A stretch of DNA of 64,000 nt from Methanohalophilus sp. (lineage in GTDB: Archaea > Halobacteriota > Methanosarcinia > Methanosarcinales > Methanosarcinaceae). Of this stretch, positions 1-8,949 are shown one piece after another. The notes beneath the pieces were generated by a model. The model did no database searches. It was given only the letters and a program-made list of their open reading frames with translations, and was not told where the DNA came from. The stretch is taken from NCBI RefSeq assembly GCF_030156785.1, contig NZ_JASGLW010000001.1, positions 62,001 through 126,000 of the forward strand, given 5' to 3'. A program made the translations under genes and the position numbers. Position 1 is the first letter of the stretch; every line of letters begins with the position of its first letter.

Positions 1-102
1 TAGCCCGCAAAAGAACATTCTGCATACTTCTCTGTTACAATAAAATCCGATAACAGGCTTACTGCTGCAATCGATAAAAAAATGGACTTGTCGCTTGATT
101 AA
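1..102 (+). other. Open frame running in from the left edge, ends TAA
   Basis: Frame 1 is open from codon 2 to a TAA at 100-102, giving a 32-residue tail ending in KMDLSLD. It faces the CobN-like gene and stops just before a shared hairpin, so it could be the 3' end of a convergent gene. The first triplet of the window is TAG. If the fragment is genuine, that codon would have to be read through as pyrrolysine or belong to a gene in another frame. I recognise no family, and chance is a good alternative. Confidence 0.2.
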
Positions 103-110
103 AAAATAAA

Positions 111-128
111 ACTGCCTATAGAGGCAGT
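111..128. terminator. Hairpin between convergent ends
   Basis: ACTGCCT and AGGCAGT form a perfect 7-bp stem around a 4-nt ATAG loop. The hairpin directly abuts the TGA of the CobN-like gene on the minus strand and lies a few bases after the TAA of the left-edge frame. There is no long T-tract in either direction, so its role as a bidirectional terminator is inferred. Confidence 0.5.
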
Positions 129-3100
129 TCATTTCATTTTTCTATGGTATCCGTACATAATGACAACTGCGGCTGCCAGAATAAAGACGGTGCCAAAAAC
201 ATCAGCTGCCGAAAAAGCAGAGGAAACGCCTTCACCGCTTGAAGGTGTTTCACGGTTCATCTCATAGCCCTCCACATAAGTATCTCCTTTCTTTGACTGC
301 TGACTGGCAGGAGTATTTTCCTCACCGGCACCCGTGACACTTACAACTTCTGATGTCTGATTACCCGAAGCCCCGGTGATAACACGTGCTTCCCCCCTTC
401 CAGAAAATGAAGGATTGTTATCCTTGGAAGGAAGACTACCTGACATGCCTGTAGCGGTCTCCATGAGCTGCAGGTAATCGCTGGCTGCCTGTTTGCTGAC
501 ATGCGTGGTGGGAGCTGAAATATAACCATGCACATACTCATGGAGCAAGGGGTTGCCACAGGTATGGTGACAGCAGGTCACGCCATTCTCAGCAACGGAT
601 TCCACATACTCTTCTACAAGACGTTCCACAACTTCCTCAGGGGCATCCCAGTAATCTTTGCGCACAGCCTCCAGCATGCGTGCAACTGCAGACTGGTATG
701 CATATGGGTTTTGTGTGTTGAATGCTTCCTTGATGCCGATTTCATTGCGATCAAGCACAAGAGTTTCGTAAAGATCGTTCCACATGTAGTCCTTCACAAG
801 TTCCGGTGACACCACCTGCCATCCCCAGAGGTTGTCCACGATCTCGGCGATTTCCTTCATACCGGAGTATCCTGAGCCCATCATACCTTCAAGGTATAGA
901 GGATTAAGGGCACGACTTCTCAATTCCCTTGCGAGGAAAACCTCTAAAGGCTCCACAACCGGATCGCCCCGTAAATTTACGACTTTGATCTCAGGCGAAG
1001 TTCCTGAAACGTGTTCAATCGCCACGGCAAGCCCTCCCACATACTGGAAGAAATCATCATTATCCAGCACGCCGTACAGGCTTGTGGAACGGCTGTTGAA
1101 AATAACGTCTGTTCCCTTGAGATTTTCGCTGAAGATATCCTCATAGTTCCCGAGGTAATGCACATTACCGCCTTCATCACTGGTGTAGAGATTGGCCATA
1201 CGGAAGATATACATCGAACCAATGGCTTCCGTGGAATTGGAGGCATCCCATGCCGTACCACCTGCTTCAATCTCTTTTTCAATGCCCACACCATAACCGC
1301 CGGGCGGAGGTCCGAATATCCTGTGCCTGGAGAGTTTGGCTGCAAGTTCAGGGAAATCCCCGGCAAACCCGGGATCAGCCTGCAGGTAGTATTCCATCAG
1401 ATCCCGTTTCTGGCTTTCATTAAATCCCAGAAGATGTTGTTCGATCTCCTGACTGTGCTTGCGGACATAATTCTCCTCAACAGATTCATTCAGTCCCGAG
1501 ATCTCCCAGACGGCTACATCCAGCATCCTCATCTGGTACTGGAGAGTGTCACGGTAAAGACCCGAAGTTGTGATGACGACATCTATCCGCGGGCGCTGCA
1601 CCACAGTACCATTTGAAAGGGTTAATGTCAGCTCATCGAGAGGCGTCACTGTTACCCGATCATTGTAGACTTTGGAAAAAGCACCGCTTCTGGTATAATA
1701 AAAAGACGGTTCTGCACCCATCAGCCGTAGCACCATGGATTCCACGACACCGTTATGCCGCAGTGTTTCCACAGACCACATGGATACACCCATCTTATCC
1801 GGAAAATGCCCGTGTAGCTCATAGTAATCCACCAGCATGTCATCTGCCAGGTCCTTTCCGATCTCCCATGTAGTGGGATCAGGGACTTTTTTGGAATTGA
1901 AACCGTAGTAATTACAGCCGGTTGGGAGAGCTGACGGGTTACTGACCGGATCGCCCTGCTCTCCGGGTATCACGTAACCACCATCAAGGGCATGGATTAA
2001 AGAATTCATCTCAATTGAAGGATCTAACAAACCTTCTGTTCTATTTAGTTCTTCATAGGTCTGGTTGAGCCTTTCACTGAGGGATGCATCAATGGTGATA
2101 TTGAAGTACTCTGAAACTGTTTCCCTGAAATCATCGTTTCCGCTGCTATTGAAGAAAGCACCGAGTAGCCATTTGCTTGTATTTTCAGCATCAGTTCTGT
2201 TTTCCAGATTTCCAAGGCCGCCCTGCGAAACATCCGAATAATTATATCCAAGGATTGTACAGGAAGTGTTCATGAGGAGATCTGTATGCATGGTCTCAAG
2301 GAACATCGAAACATGTGAATCTGGCAACGCTATCCCGAATGTGTGTGTCCCGTAAGGAATTGTCTCGGAAGCTACCTGTTCCATATACTCCACGATTTCT
2401 TCGGCACTTTCGGCAAAATTGCTGTCATTTATCTCGACGCCGATCTCCTCGTCCAGTGTGGTATTCCCCAGAATGGCAATTACCTTCTCCTTTGTCTTGT
2501 TCATACCTTCGGTAGAACCGGTTTGTGAATACCGTTCATATTGCATGAGGTAATATTTCAGGTCACGGAGTTCACCGTATGTTCCGCCATATGCGATAGG
2601 GGGTGTCAGGTGGCTGATAAGGGTTGCATAACCACGCCTTTTTGCCTGTATACCTTCCCCGCCTCCGTCCATGATGTAAGGATATATGTTTGGCAGATCT
2701 CCGAGTAGGACATCGGAATAACTGGTATTGTCCAGGCATAACATCTTGCCAGGAAGCCATTCGTGGGTTCCGTGCCTTCCGACATGCACTATTGCATCTG
2801 CCCCAAAACCACCTTCGGCAGGAGAATGCTGCAGCCACAGATAGAACGCAAGGTACTGGTGCGGTACCGGAATGTTCAGGTCATGATAAAGCCTTTCCAC
2901 ATCCTCCTCCCAGCCCCTGGCAGGCTGTGGCGTGAGGATGACGTTGCCGTCCTTTATCGCAGGAATAACAATGTACCTGTTGCCGTCGCGTTCCAACACC
3001 ATCATGTCCCCCGGTGGCTCCCCCCATGTCGCAACAACTTCATCGCGGATAGGAGACGGCAGTTCGGCAAACCATTCCTCGTAGGTTGCAACATCCAGCA

Positions 3101-4946
3101 GGACAATGGAATTATTTGCAAGCCCTGCATCCACAAGCTCTTCAAGTTCACCCGGAGCCCATGTTCCGACATTGCGACCTTCACATAAGATCATTCGCTG
3201 CAGCACTGAGGCATTCAGGTGCTGTGTGGAATATCCTTCATTTTCAAGGGCTGCAAGCATTCCGTCAAGTGACTCAAAAAGGTTCAGATAGCTTGCTCCT
3301 ACATCCTGCTTACCCGGCGGATGATTGAAGTAGATCAGGGCTATCCTGCGATCTGCAGGAGATGTATTGCGCAAATCCGCATAGGATTCTGCAGTACCCA
3401 CCAGTTTATCCACCCTGTCCATTATGGGATAGCGGGTATAATCGTCTTCTGTGAACTGTGCCTCCACGGGGATAGGAGCTATTACCCCATCCATTTCGGG
3501 TTGGTCAAGTTTCCAGGTTATTGCGGTACCGTGCATTCCATAGGGGTTTGCCTGCCACTCCGCATATGTCTGGTAGGAAAGACTCACGGCTTTTAAGACC
3601 GGTACATCACTCTGGCTTAGAATATCCGCCGGCCCTGTGGCACCGAAGAAAAGGAAACTTATTATGGCATCCACACAATGGTTTTCATCGGAATTGTTGT
3701 AAAAAGTATTAATGGGACTCCCCCATGGGACATAACTGGCTATGACATTGTAGCCGTCCTCTTCCAGCATCCGTATCATGACATCCTCGGTATGCAGCTT
3801 ACCCTCCTGATAATCCCTGTAATACATTGCAATTCCGATCCATGGAGCACCCTCCGTATAATGCCCGCTCTGCTCATACCAGCTGTTGTATTCTGTCCGG
3901 TTTGTGAAAAGATGCTCAAAACTATCCCCTTCATAGTTGCATGGGGGAGCATCCGGATGATAGATCGCCGCCGGTGGTACAATCATTGTGGGTTTGACAT
4001 AGGGAGCAAGATCTTCCCGTTCATCTACCTCATTTGAAACATAAACAAACATCCTTATAAGGTTTTCAGGGAGAACAGTACGCCAATACCCTGGCCTGTA
4101 TTTGTCAAACAAAGTTTTAAGCACCTCAGAACCATCGTCTACGTTGTAGTAATAGGAATGTGCGGAACTAAAACCTCCAATCCCAAGCACGCTGATCCCT
4201 CTATCACCCGCAGCTTGAAGACTATCTTTATAGAGATCATACTGCGAGTCTGCTACATATTCTAGGATTATATCCCCATCGAAATCATCTATCTCCGCAT
4301 TGACATAGGGTGCAAGGGAAGTATCCCGGGCCATCATGGACATTGCAGTGAGGTTGGCAAAACGTATGTCAATTCCGTACTCTTCAAGTTCATCCTCTAC
4401 ACTGAGTATCGTCGCATGGTTGGGAAGCACCACCAGCAGAATAGAAGTGCGTAAAGGGGGTTTTGGTGATAAGTCCACCCTGCCTGCAACTTCATGGGCG
4501 GAATATACAAGTAACCGTTCCAGATTCTCTTCCGTCCATGTCCAGTAAAGTGAGGCGTTCTGCTGCACGTCTTCAGAGACGGTTGCAAGGAATGCGGAAC
4601 TATTCGTAAAACTGATAATTTCTCCGCTAATATTCCCGTTGCCGATTTCTTGTGATAGGTAGGTAATGTTTGCTTCAGCGCTTACATCCACAAATACGAT
4701 ATCCGCTTCAATCGACATCCCTCCGGGGATACAGTCATATTTGCTTACATTAAGCCCAAGTGTTGCATTTCCGATAATATTGTGTGGCACATCAGAATCT
4801 GTTACATATGCAAATTCTGTCATTGCGCTTGCTGTAGCTGTGTTTATTAATAGCATAACAAACAGGAAAAAAAACGCTGAAGAGGCGATTGATACCTGTT
4901 TCCACCGTACATCAGAATTATTTTCAGTAATATTTATTTTGATCAT
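129..4946 (-). CDS. Membrane-anchored CobN-like chelatase family protein (solo paralogue)
   Basis: A 1605-residue homologue of CobN/BchH, the large subunit of cobalt and magnesium chelatases. A hydrophobic N-terminal segment (residues about 20-45) followed by many NxS/T sequons, and a C-terminal membrane helix with a basic end (YHRKMK), place the body outside the cytoplasm, unlike classical cytosolic CobN. CobN core motifs are visible: HVGRHGTHEW from residue 721 and a CCHHTCGN cluster from residue 1458. A YVEGYEM motif precedes the C-terminal helix. I chose the ATG at 4946; a TTG seven codons upstream also fits, and neither has a clear ribosome site. There are no CobS/CobT or ChlI/ChlD partners nearby. 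It is paralogous to the gene at 27166, which sits with ExbB-type genes. The substrate (corrinoid, heme, F430 or free metal) is unknown. Confidence 0.85.
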   Translation of the reverse strand: MIKINITENNSDVRWKQVSIASSAFFFLFVMLLINTATASAMTEFAYVTDSDVPHNIIGNATLGLNVSKYDCIPGGMSIEADIVFVDVSAEANITYLSQEIGNGNISGEIISFTNSSAFLATVSEDVQQNASLYWTWTEENLERLLVYSAHEVAGRVDLSPKPPLRTSILLVVLPNHATILSVEDELEEYGIDIRFANLTAMSMMARDTSLAPYVNAEIDDFDGDIILEYVADSQYDLYKDSLQAAGDRGISVLGIGGFSSAHSYYYNVDDGSEVLKTLFDKYRPGYWRTVLPENLIRMFVYVSNEVDEREDLAPYVKPTMIVPPAAIYHPDAPPCNYEGDSFEHLFTNRTEYNSWYEQSGHYTEGAPWIGIAMYYRDYQEGKLHTEDVMIRMLEEDGYNVIASYVPWGSPINTFYNNSDENHCVDAIISFLFFGATGPADILSQSDVPVLKAVSLSYQTYAEWQANPYGMHGTAITWKLDQPEMDGVIAPIPVEAQFTEDDYTRYPIMDRVDKLVGTAESYADLRNTSPADRRIALIYFNHPPGKQDVGASYLNLFESLDGMLAALENEGYSTQHLNASVLQRMILCEGRNVGTWAPGELEELVDAGLANNSIVLLDVATYEEWFAELPSPIRDEVVATWGEPPGDMMVLERDGNRYIVIPAIKDGNVILTPQPARGWEEDVERLYHDLNIPVPHQYLAFYLWLQHSPAEGGFGADAIVHVGRHGTHEWLPGKMLCLDNTSYSDVLLGDLPNIYPYIMDGGGEGIQAKRRGYATLISHLTPPIAYGGTYGELRDLKYYLMQYERYSQTGSTEGMNKTKEKVIAILGNTTLDEEIGVEINDSNFAESAEEIVEYMEQVASETIPYGTHTFGIALPDSHVSMFLETMHTDLLMNTSCTILGYNYSDVSQGGLGNLENRTDAENTSKWLLGAFFNSSGNDDFRETVSEYFNITIDASLSERLNQTYEELNRTEGLLDPSIEMNSLIHALDGGYVIPGEQGDPVSNPSALPTGCNYYGFNSKKVPDPTTWEIGKDLADDMLVDYYELHGHFPDKMGVSMWSVETLRHNGVVESMVLRLMGAEPSFYYTRSGAFSKVYNDRVTVTPLDELTLTLSNGTVVQRPRIDVVITTSGLYRDTLQYQMRMLDVAVWEISGLNESVEENYVRKHSQEIEQHLLGFNESQKRDLMEYYLQADPGFAGDFPELAAKLSRHRIFGPPPGGYGVGIEKEIEAGGTAWDASNSTEAIGSMYIFRMANLYTSDEGGNVHYLGNYEDIFSENLKGTDVIFNSRSTSLYGVLDNDDFFQYVGGLAVAIEHVSGTSPEIKVVNLRGDPVVEPLEVFLARELRSRALNPLYLEGMMGSGYSGMKEIAEIVDNLWGWQVVSPELVKDYMWNDLYETLVLDRNEIGIKEAFNTQNPYAYQSAVARMLEAVRKDYWDAPEEVVERLVEEYVESVAENGVTCCHHTCGNPLLHEYVHGYISAPTTHVSKQAASDYLQLMETATGMSGSLPSKDNNPSFSGRGEARVITGASGNQTSEVVSVTGAGEENTPASQQSKKGDTYVEGYEMNRETPSSGEGVSSAFSAADVFGTVFILAAAVVIMYGYHRKMK

Positions 4947-5059
4947 AGTAATACCAAAATCAGACAATAATAATTATTAGTTATAAAGTTATTGATATTT
5001 ATAACATTAAATATTAATTTATATCTATTTGGTGTTACCAGATGTGAAGACAGCTTATT

Positions 5060-5420
5060 AAAACAAAAAACTACTGCTGGATATGGATTGCTGTTGATAG
5101 ATATGGGAAGAAATTCATCAAATTCTCTTTTGACAGCAAAAAAGCATAAAAAGTAAAAACCTCTGGAAGAAGTTAAAGACAAAAGTGGTGGATAATTAAT
5201 GACAGATTACTGAGGAAATATATGCAGAGTCCCTCCCTATAAAGATATATACCCGCTCAAAAGCAGAAACGTATACTGTTGAAGGCTATAAAACTATATT
5301 TAGGCACTTTCTACCAAGACTGAAGATAAAGTCAAAGGGTTATAGAAAAGTCTTGAAATGCTTAAATATTCTATTTTGCTCTTGATGAAATATGAAAATA
5401 AAGAACTAACTATTAATTAA
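5060..5420 (+). pseudogene. IS1-family transposase relic (C-terminal part)
   Basis: Three reading frames joined end to end recall an IS1-type transposase. A CWIWIAVDRYGKKF stretch near 5070 looks like the first catalytic Asp region. It is followed by EEIYAESLP and a YTVEGYK..FRHFLPRLK segment. After a further frameshift the sequence ends LLLMKYENKELTIN and TAA at 5418-5420. In-frame stops at 5148-5152 and near 5385 break it. The N-terminal half and the inverted repeats are not evident, so the element is dead. The family assignment is from remembered IS1 C-termini of Methanosarcina. Confidence 0.6.
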
Positions 5421-5434
5421 CAATGCCCTTTGAT

Positions 5435-5605
5435 TTATTCTTTTAATCGGCCGTGCCTTCTGTCCACATCATCCATCATATTAAGAAGTTTGCGGATAGC
5501 CGTCCTGATTGCATCTGCCTGGCTAATAAATTTTTTATCCACACCTACGTGTGCATTAAGATCATCCAGAAGTTCTTGAGGGATATCCACACTTACCTTG
5601 GGCAT
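5435..5605 (-). CDS. Small ribbon-helix-helix (CopG/NikR-N type) DNA-binding protein
   Basis: A 56-residue protein, MPKVSVDIPQELLDDL at the start, with the pattern of a ribbon-helix-helix fold: a short beta strand (KVSVDIP), helix A (ELLDDLNAHV), a turn, and helix B (ADAIRTAIRKLL). The C-terminus is charged (DDVDRRHGRLKE). The start is fixed by a strong AGGAGATG ribosome site just upstream of the ATG at 5605. It stands alone between element relics, downstream of the CobN-like gene's promoter region. NikR-like proteins share this N-terminal fold but also carry a metal-binding ACT domain, which is absent here, so metal sensing cannot be claimed. It may act as a local repressor or be the antitoxin of a lost toxin pair. 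Confidence 0.75.
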   Translation of the reverse strand: MPKVSVDIPQELLDDLNAHVGVDKKFISQADAIRTAIRKLLNMMDDVDRRHGRLKE

Positions 5606-5710
5606 TCAAACATCTCCTGTAACTATGTAAGGTAAGGGAATATAACATATATAAGATATAAAGCAAAAGATAGGCTTCTTAAGAGCCGTTTGTATTTTGT
5701 CTTCATTGAC

Positions 5711-5935
5711 TTAATAATTTTTTGATTCAATTACAGGAACCGTGTAGATGTAACCTACATCCAACAACGGAAGATTGAATACCCCGAAAGTTTTTCGCGT
5801 CATCGAATTCATAATTAGCGACAACCGGTAAGATATTTCCACTTAACAATTTTGATACCCGGTGGCATCTTTAATTCCATGAAATGTTCGACGACCATGT
5901 CCCTGTTTTCAGGTTCCCATTTACTTATTTAACAG
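5711..5935 (-). pseudogene. Decayed small gene, possibly DUF3303-like
   Basis: On the minus strand an upstream frame reads KWEPENRDMVVEHFMELK and continues to a stop after KYLTGCR. A second frame supplies NYEFDDAKNF, and a third gives VFNLPLLDVGYIYTVPVIES and TAA at 5711-5713. Together they resemble a single small protein of about 75 residues of the DUF3303 kind, with at least two frameshifts and no good start codon. The family name is from memory and uncertain; the disrupted coding character is clear. Confidence 0.45.
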
Positions 5936-6042
5936 CATTTTCTATCCCATTTAACGAAATAAACTTTCAGTAACCCATTACGCAATGCAATATAATATGG
6001 AATGCAACATTCTAAAATTATTAGAGGTGCAAAAAAGTTAGA

Positions 6043-6119
6043 TGGCGGGCCGGAAGGGATTTGAACCCTCGGCCGATGGATTAAGAGTCCATCGCTCTGC
6101 CTGACTAAGCTACCGGCCC
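6043..6119 (-). tRNA. tRNA-Lys (anticodon CTT)
   Basis: The reverse complement folds as a complete cloverleaf. The acceptor stem is GGGCCGG paired with CCGGCCC. There is a D arm, a 5-bp anticodon stem ATGGA/TCCAT with loop CTCTTAA (anticodon CTT), and a T arm with loop TTCAAAT. The 3' CCA is encoded (6043-6045) after a G discriminator base. Confidence 0.95.
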
Positions 6120-6410
6120 ATACTACTGAAACTGGCTCTCATACGTATTTTCATAATATATAGGTTTCGGATGGAAATTATGTTTAATCACAATATTGCA
6201 ATAATTTGCCATTAATGAGATCATCCTCCTTCTCGTTTTGGTCCACTTAAGTGTGCTTATAGGGGGCTGATTATAAGGTAATGATATGATTAGTAAACTG
6301 CTGAACTTGATGTTCTCTCATTTTGCTTTCGGACTTCTCCGGATATGTGAAAAAGCTATTATAGTTTTGCAGGAATTTCATAATTGGCTGAAAATGTGGA
6401 GATTGGTTTG
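6120..6410. other. Gene-free region between tRNA-Lys and cdc6
   Basis: About 290 bases of AT-rich sequence. Apart from the tRNA promoter I see no ORF. Orc1/Cdc6 genes often lie beside replication origins, so I looked for repeated origin-recognition boxes with G-runs. There is one GGGGG run near 6260, but no convincing repeated box on both strands, so no origin is called. Confidence 0.4.
6154..6164 (-). promoter_or_regulatory. TATA box of tRNA-Lys
   Basis: On the minus strand CCTATATATTA lies about 35-45 bases before the tRNA 5' end, preceded by a purine-rich GAAA that suits a BRE. This is the expected position for an archaeal tRNA promoter with a short leader. Confidence 0.5.
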
Positions 6411-7526
6411 ATGAGCCGTGATATGCTTTTGTGGGATGAGACACTTTTCCGTGATCCTCAGGTACTTGAAATCGATTATGTTCCTGAAGATCTTCTTCAT
6501 CGTGAAAACCAGATGCAATCTCTAGTCTATTGTATCAAGCCTGCACTGGGAGGTATGAGACCTGTAAACTGTCTGTTGACAGGTCCGCCGGGTACCGGGA
6601 AGACTTCCGCAGTCCTCAAAATATTTGAGGAAGTGGAAAAACGCTCTGATGATGTGGTTGTGCTTAAAATAAACTGCCAGATTGATTCCACACGGTTTGC
6701 AGTTGCTTCCAGGATATACAGAAAATTGTTCAATGTGGAGCCTCCTTCTTCAGGTGTCGCCTTCAGGAAACTTTTTGAGAAAATAGTGCAACGACTTATC
6801 GAGAAGGATAAAGTAATGGTTGTATGCCTTGACGATATCAACTATCTTTTTCACGAAGGTCATGCGGATGAGGTTATGTACTCCATTCTCCGTGCTCACG
6901 AGCTTTTCCTCGGTGCAAAAATTGGAGTAATAGCTGTTGTAAGTGATACGGGCAAGCTCTATAGATTTGATCCGAAAGTCAGTTCAGTTTTTCTTCCAGA
7001 GGAAATTGAATTCTTACGCTACAATTACCATGAAATAAAAGATATTATAGCTTCTAGGGTCCGGCTGGCATTTTATCCCGATGTGTTTTCTAAAGATGCA
7101 CAGGAGCTTGTAGTAGATTATGTTGACAGTATTGGTGATTTGCGTATAGGTATCGATCTCCTCAAACGGTCAGCTCTTAATGCGGAAAAAAGGGCTAGCA
7201 GGACTGTTGAGATCGAAGACGTAGAGAAAGCGTATGAATCTTCCAGGCTCCTTAACCTGAAAAGGGTGATAATGCCTCTCTCGGCTGATGAGAAAAAATT
7301 GCTTGCTATCATAGCCGGTATGGGCCGGTCAAAAGCAGGGGACATTTACGAGCAATTCCATGAAGTTACAGGACTCGGATACACAAGATTTTATGAAATT
7401 GTAAATAAGCTTGCTGAATTGCAGCATCTGGATGCTACTTTTTCCGGTGAGGGTATGCGTGGGCGCACTCGTTTGATCGGATTATCCTATCCTCCCGAAG
7501 ACGTTCTTAAGTGCCTGAAGGGGTGA
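6411..7526 (+). CDS. cdc6: Orc1/Cdc6-family AAA+ replication initiator
   Basis: A 371-residue AAA+ ATPase that, in this family, binds origins and helps load the MCM helicase. The Walker A motif GPPGTGKT lies at about residue 60, Walker B is the VVCLDDINYL segment near residue 140, and a C-terminal winged-helix region (after about residue 290) ends the protein. I use the ATG at 6411 (MSRDMLLWDE), which has GGAG upstream; a TTG nine codons earlier is also open. The modE-like gene follows after 6 bases, suggesting co-transcription with modE and xthA. Such genomes usually carry two cdc6 paralogues; which one this is cannot be told here. Confidence 0.9.
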   Translation: MSRDMLLWDETLFRDPQVLEIDYVPEDLLHRENQMQSLVYCIKPALGGMRPVNCLLTGPPGTGKTSAVLKIFEEVEKRSDDVVVLKINCQIDSTRFAVASRIYRKLFNVEPPSSGVAFRKLFEKIVQRLIEKDKVMVVCLDDINYLFHEGHADEVMYSILRAHELFLGAKIGVIAVVSDTGKLYRFDPKVSSVFLPEEIEFLRYNYHEIKDIIASRVRLAFYPDVFSKDAQELVVDYVDSIGDLRIGIDLLKRSALNAEKRASRTVEIEDVEKAYESSRLLNLKRVIMPLSADEKKLLAIIAGMGRSKAGDIYEQFHEVTGLGYTRFYEIVNKLAELQHLDATFSGEGMRGRTRLIGLSYPPEDVLKCLKG

Positions 7527-7532
7527 AGTATT

Positions 7533-8093
7533 GTGGAAAGAAAGAGCAAAGTATGGCTTTCGCATGAAGGCAAGCCCGTTCTTGGTGCGGGCAAGGTTGA
7601 AATCCTGCGTGCAATAGATGAAGAGGGATCTTTGCAGAAAGCTTGCAAAAAGCTTGACATTTCGTATAAGCACGCCTGGAAAATCATCAAAAGCATAAAT
7701 GAAAGGCTAGGGTAGGATGTCGTGAGGACTGTAAGGGGTGGCAAGAAGCAGGGTACTTTCCTTACGGATTGTGGAAGGAAACTTATTGCGGAATACGAAA
7801 TAAACAAGAGTTATCTGGATGAACTCATGGCCGATGAAGTTTCATGGGAAAATCTTGGAGTAAAATTATCAGCTCGAAATCGGCTTTTAGGAAAAATCGT
7901 GGAAATTGAAAAAGGGGATGTCGCCTGTAAGATAAAGATCGAAGTGGAACCTTCTGTACTTACATCCCTGATAACGGCTGAAGCAGCCGAAAGCCTTGAT
8001 CTTTCTGAAGGTGATAAGGTATTTGCCATAATCAAGTCAACCGAAGTGCTTGTGGGAAAACCTTCAGGTACGGTGGAAAGTAAAAATGAGTGA
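7533..8093 (+). CDS. ModE-like molybdate/tungstate regulator with in-frame TAG (putative pyrrolysine)
   Basis: Two open stretches in the same frame, 7533-7712 and 7716-8093, are separated only by a TAG at 7713-7715. Read through, they give 186 residues with ordinary ModE architecture. An N-terminal winged HTH covers residues 1-100 ([17 protein letters not shown], codon 61 TAG, then [11 protein letters not shown]). A single Mop/TOBE oxyanion-binding domain follows from about residue 115 ([13 protein letters not shown]..). The TAG lies where ModE proteins have an unconserved residue between the recognition helix and the wing, and no bases are gained or lost there. The start is GTG with GGGGTGA upstream, and the end overlaps xthA. 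Readthrough as pyrrolysine is my preferred reading; a nonsense mutation or regulated truncation to the HTH half are the alternatives. Confidence 0.75.
7713..7715 (+). other. In-frame TAG codon 61 of the ModE-like gene
   Basis: The amber codon sits between the ERLG and DVVRTVRGG segments. These are normally contiguous in ModE-type HTH domains apart from one or two variable residues. The downstream half has no ribosome site or good start of its own apart from a GTG at 7722, and cutting there would break the wing. Confidence 0.7.
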
Positions 8094-8859
8094 TATGCGT
8101 TTATTGTCATGGAATGTGAACGGCATTCGTTCAATGGTTAAAAAAGGATTTGTAGAATGGCTTCAGGAAGACTCTCCTGACATATTGTGTATTCAGGAAA
8201 CCAAGGCAAACCCTAATCAACTTTCCAGATCCATAAAACACATCGATGGCTATTATTCCTATTTTTCGGCAGCTGAAAGAAAAGGCTATAGCGGGGTTGC
8301 TATCTATAGCAAAATTGCACCGGAACGTGTGGAATATGGTTTTGGGAATCCACGTTTTGATCATGAAGGCAGGATCCTGATTGCCTGGTATGAGAACTTT
8401 GTCCTTTTCAACATATATTTCCCCAACGGTAATTCTTCAAAGGAGAGGCTGGATTACAAGATGGCTTTCTATGATGTTTTCCTTGAATATGTGGATGATG
8501 TCAAGGATAAGGGTCACAATGTAGTCATTTGTGGTGATGTAAACACGGCTCACAAAGAAATCGATCTTGCACGACCCAAACAGAATGAGAAACATTCGGG
8601 TTTTCTTCCTGAGGAGAGGGCATGGATAGATACTTTCCTTTCCCATGGTTATGTTGATACTTTCCGCATGTTCAATGAAGAAGGTGGTCACTATAGCTGG
8701 TGGGATTTAAAAACGCGTTCCAGGGAACGCAATGTAGGCTGGAGAATCGACTACTTTTTTGTTAATGAAGAGTTTAAGAGTAATGTAAAATCTTCTTTCA
8801 TGCTCAGTAATGTTATGGGTTCTGATCATTGTCCGATATGCATAGTTCTTAAGAATTAA
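8086..8859 (+). CDS. xthA: Exodeoxyribonuclease III / AP endonuclease
   Basis: A 257-residue enzyme of the Mg-dependent exonuclease III family, which cuts at abasic sites in base excision repair. Motifs in order: [16 protein letters not shown] (metal-binding Glu), [18 protein letters not shown], the [20 protein letters not shown] region, and the terminal GSDHCPI with the catalytic His. The ATG at 8086 overlaps the end of the modE-like gene by 8 bases; a second ATG at 8095 (MRLLSW) is equally family-like. Last gene of the cdc6-modE-xthA run. Confidence 0.95.
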   Translation: MSDMRLLSWNVNGIRSMVKKGFVEWLQEDSPDILCIQETKANPNQLSRSIKHIDGYYSYFSAAERKGYSGVAIYSKIAPERVEYGFGNPRFDHEGRILIAWYENFVLFNIYFPNGNSSKERLDYKMAFYDVFLEYVDDVKDKGHNVVICGDVNTAHKEIDLARPKQNEKHSGFLPEERAWIDTFLSHGYVDTFRMFNEEGGHYSWWDLKTRSRERNVGWRIDYFFVNEEFKSNVKSSFMLSNVMGSDHCPICIVLKN

Positions 8860-8949
8860 GACTCATAATAAGGTTATTTTTATCTTTAACATCTTGTGGG
8901 TAAATGGAGTTTTCCTGCCACCAAGAATGTAATTGTATTTCTTCACTTC

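Noticed and set aside
1-102. A third pyrrolysine gene, because the window starts with TAG in an open frame
   Set aside because: Nothing upstream is visible and the downstream peptide is short and unidentified; one triplet at an edge is no evidence.
1011-1616. Long open frames (up to about 200 codons) antisense to the CobN-like genes and to cdh
   Set aside because: They lie entirely opposite strongly recognised genes, lack family features and have low-complexity shadow composition.
129-4946. Ordinary cytosolic cobaltochelatase for B12 synthesis
   Set aside because: N- and C-terminal hydrophobic segments, many sequons, and no CobS/CobT or other cob genes nearby.
4943-5182. 79-codon minus-strand frame upstream of the CobN-like gene
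   Set aside because: It overlaps the better-supported plus-strand IS1 relic and has no start signal or family character.
5435-5605. NikR nickel regulator
   Set aside because: Only the ribbon-helix-helix part exists; the metal-binding ACT domain is missing.
6120-6410. Replication origin beside cdc6
   Set aside because: I could not find repeated origin-recognition boxes; a computed repeat and GC-skew search of the whole genome would be needed to decide.
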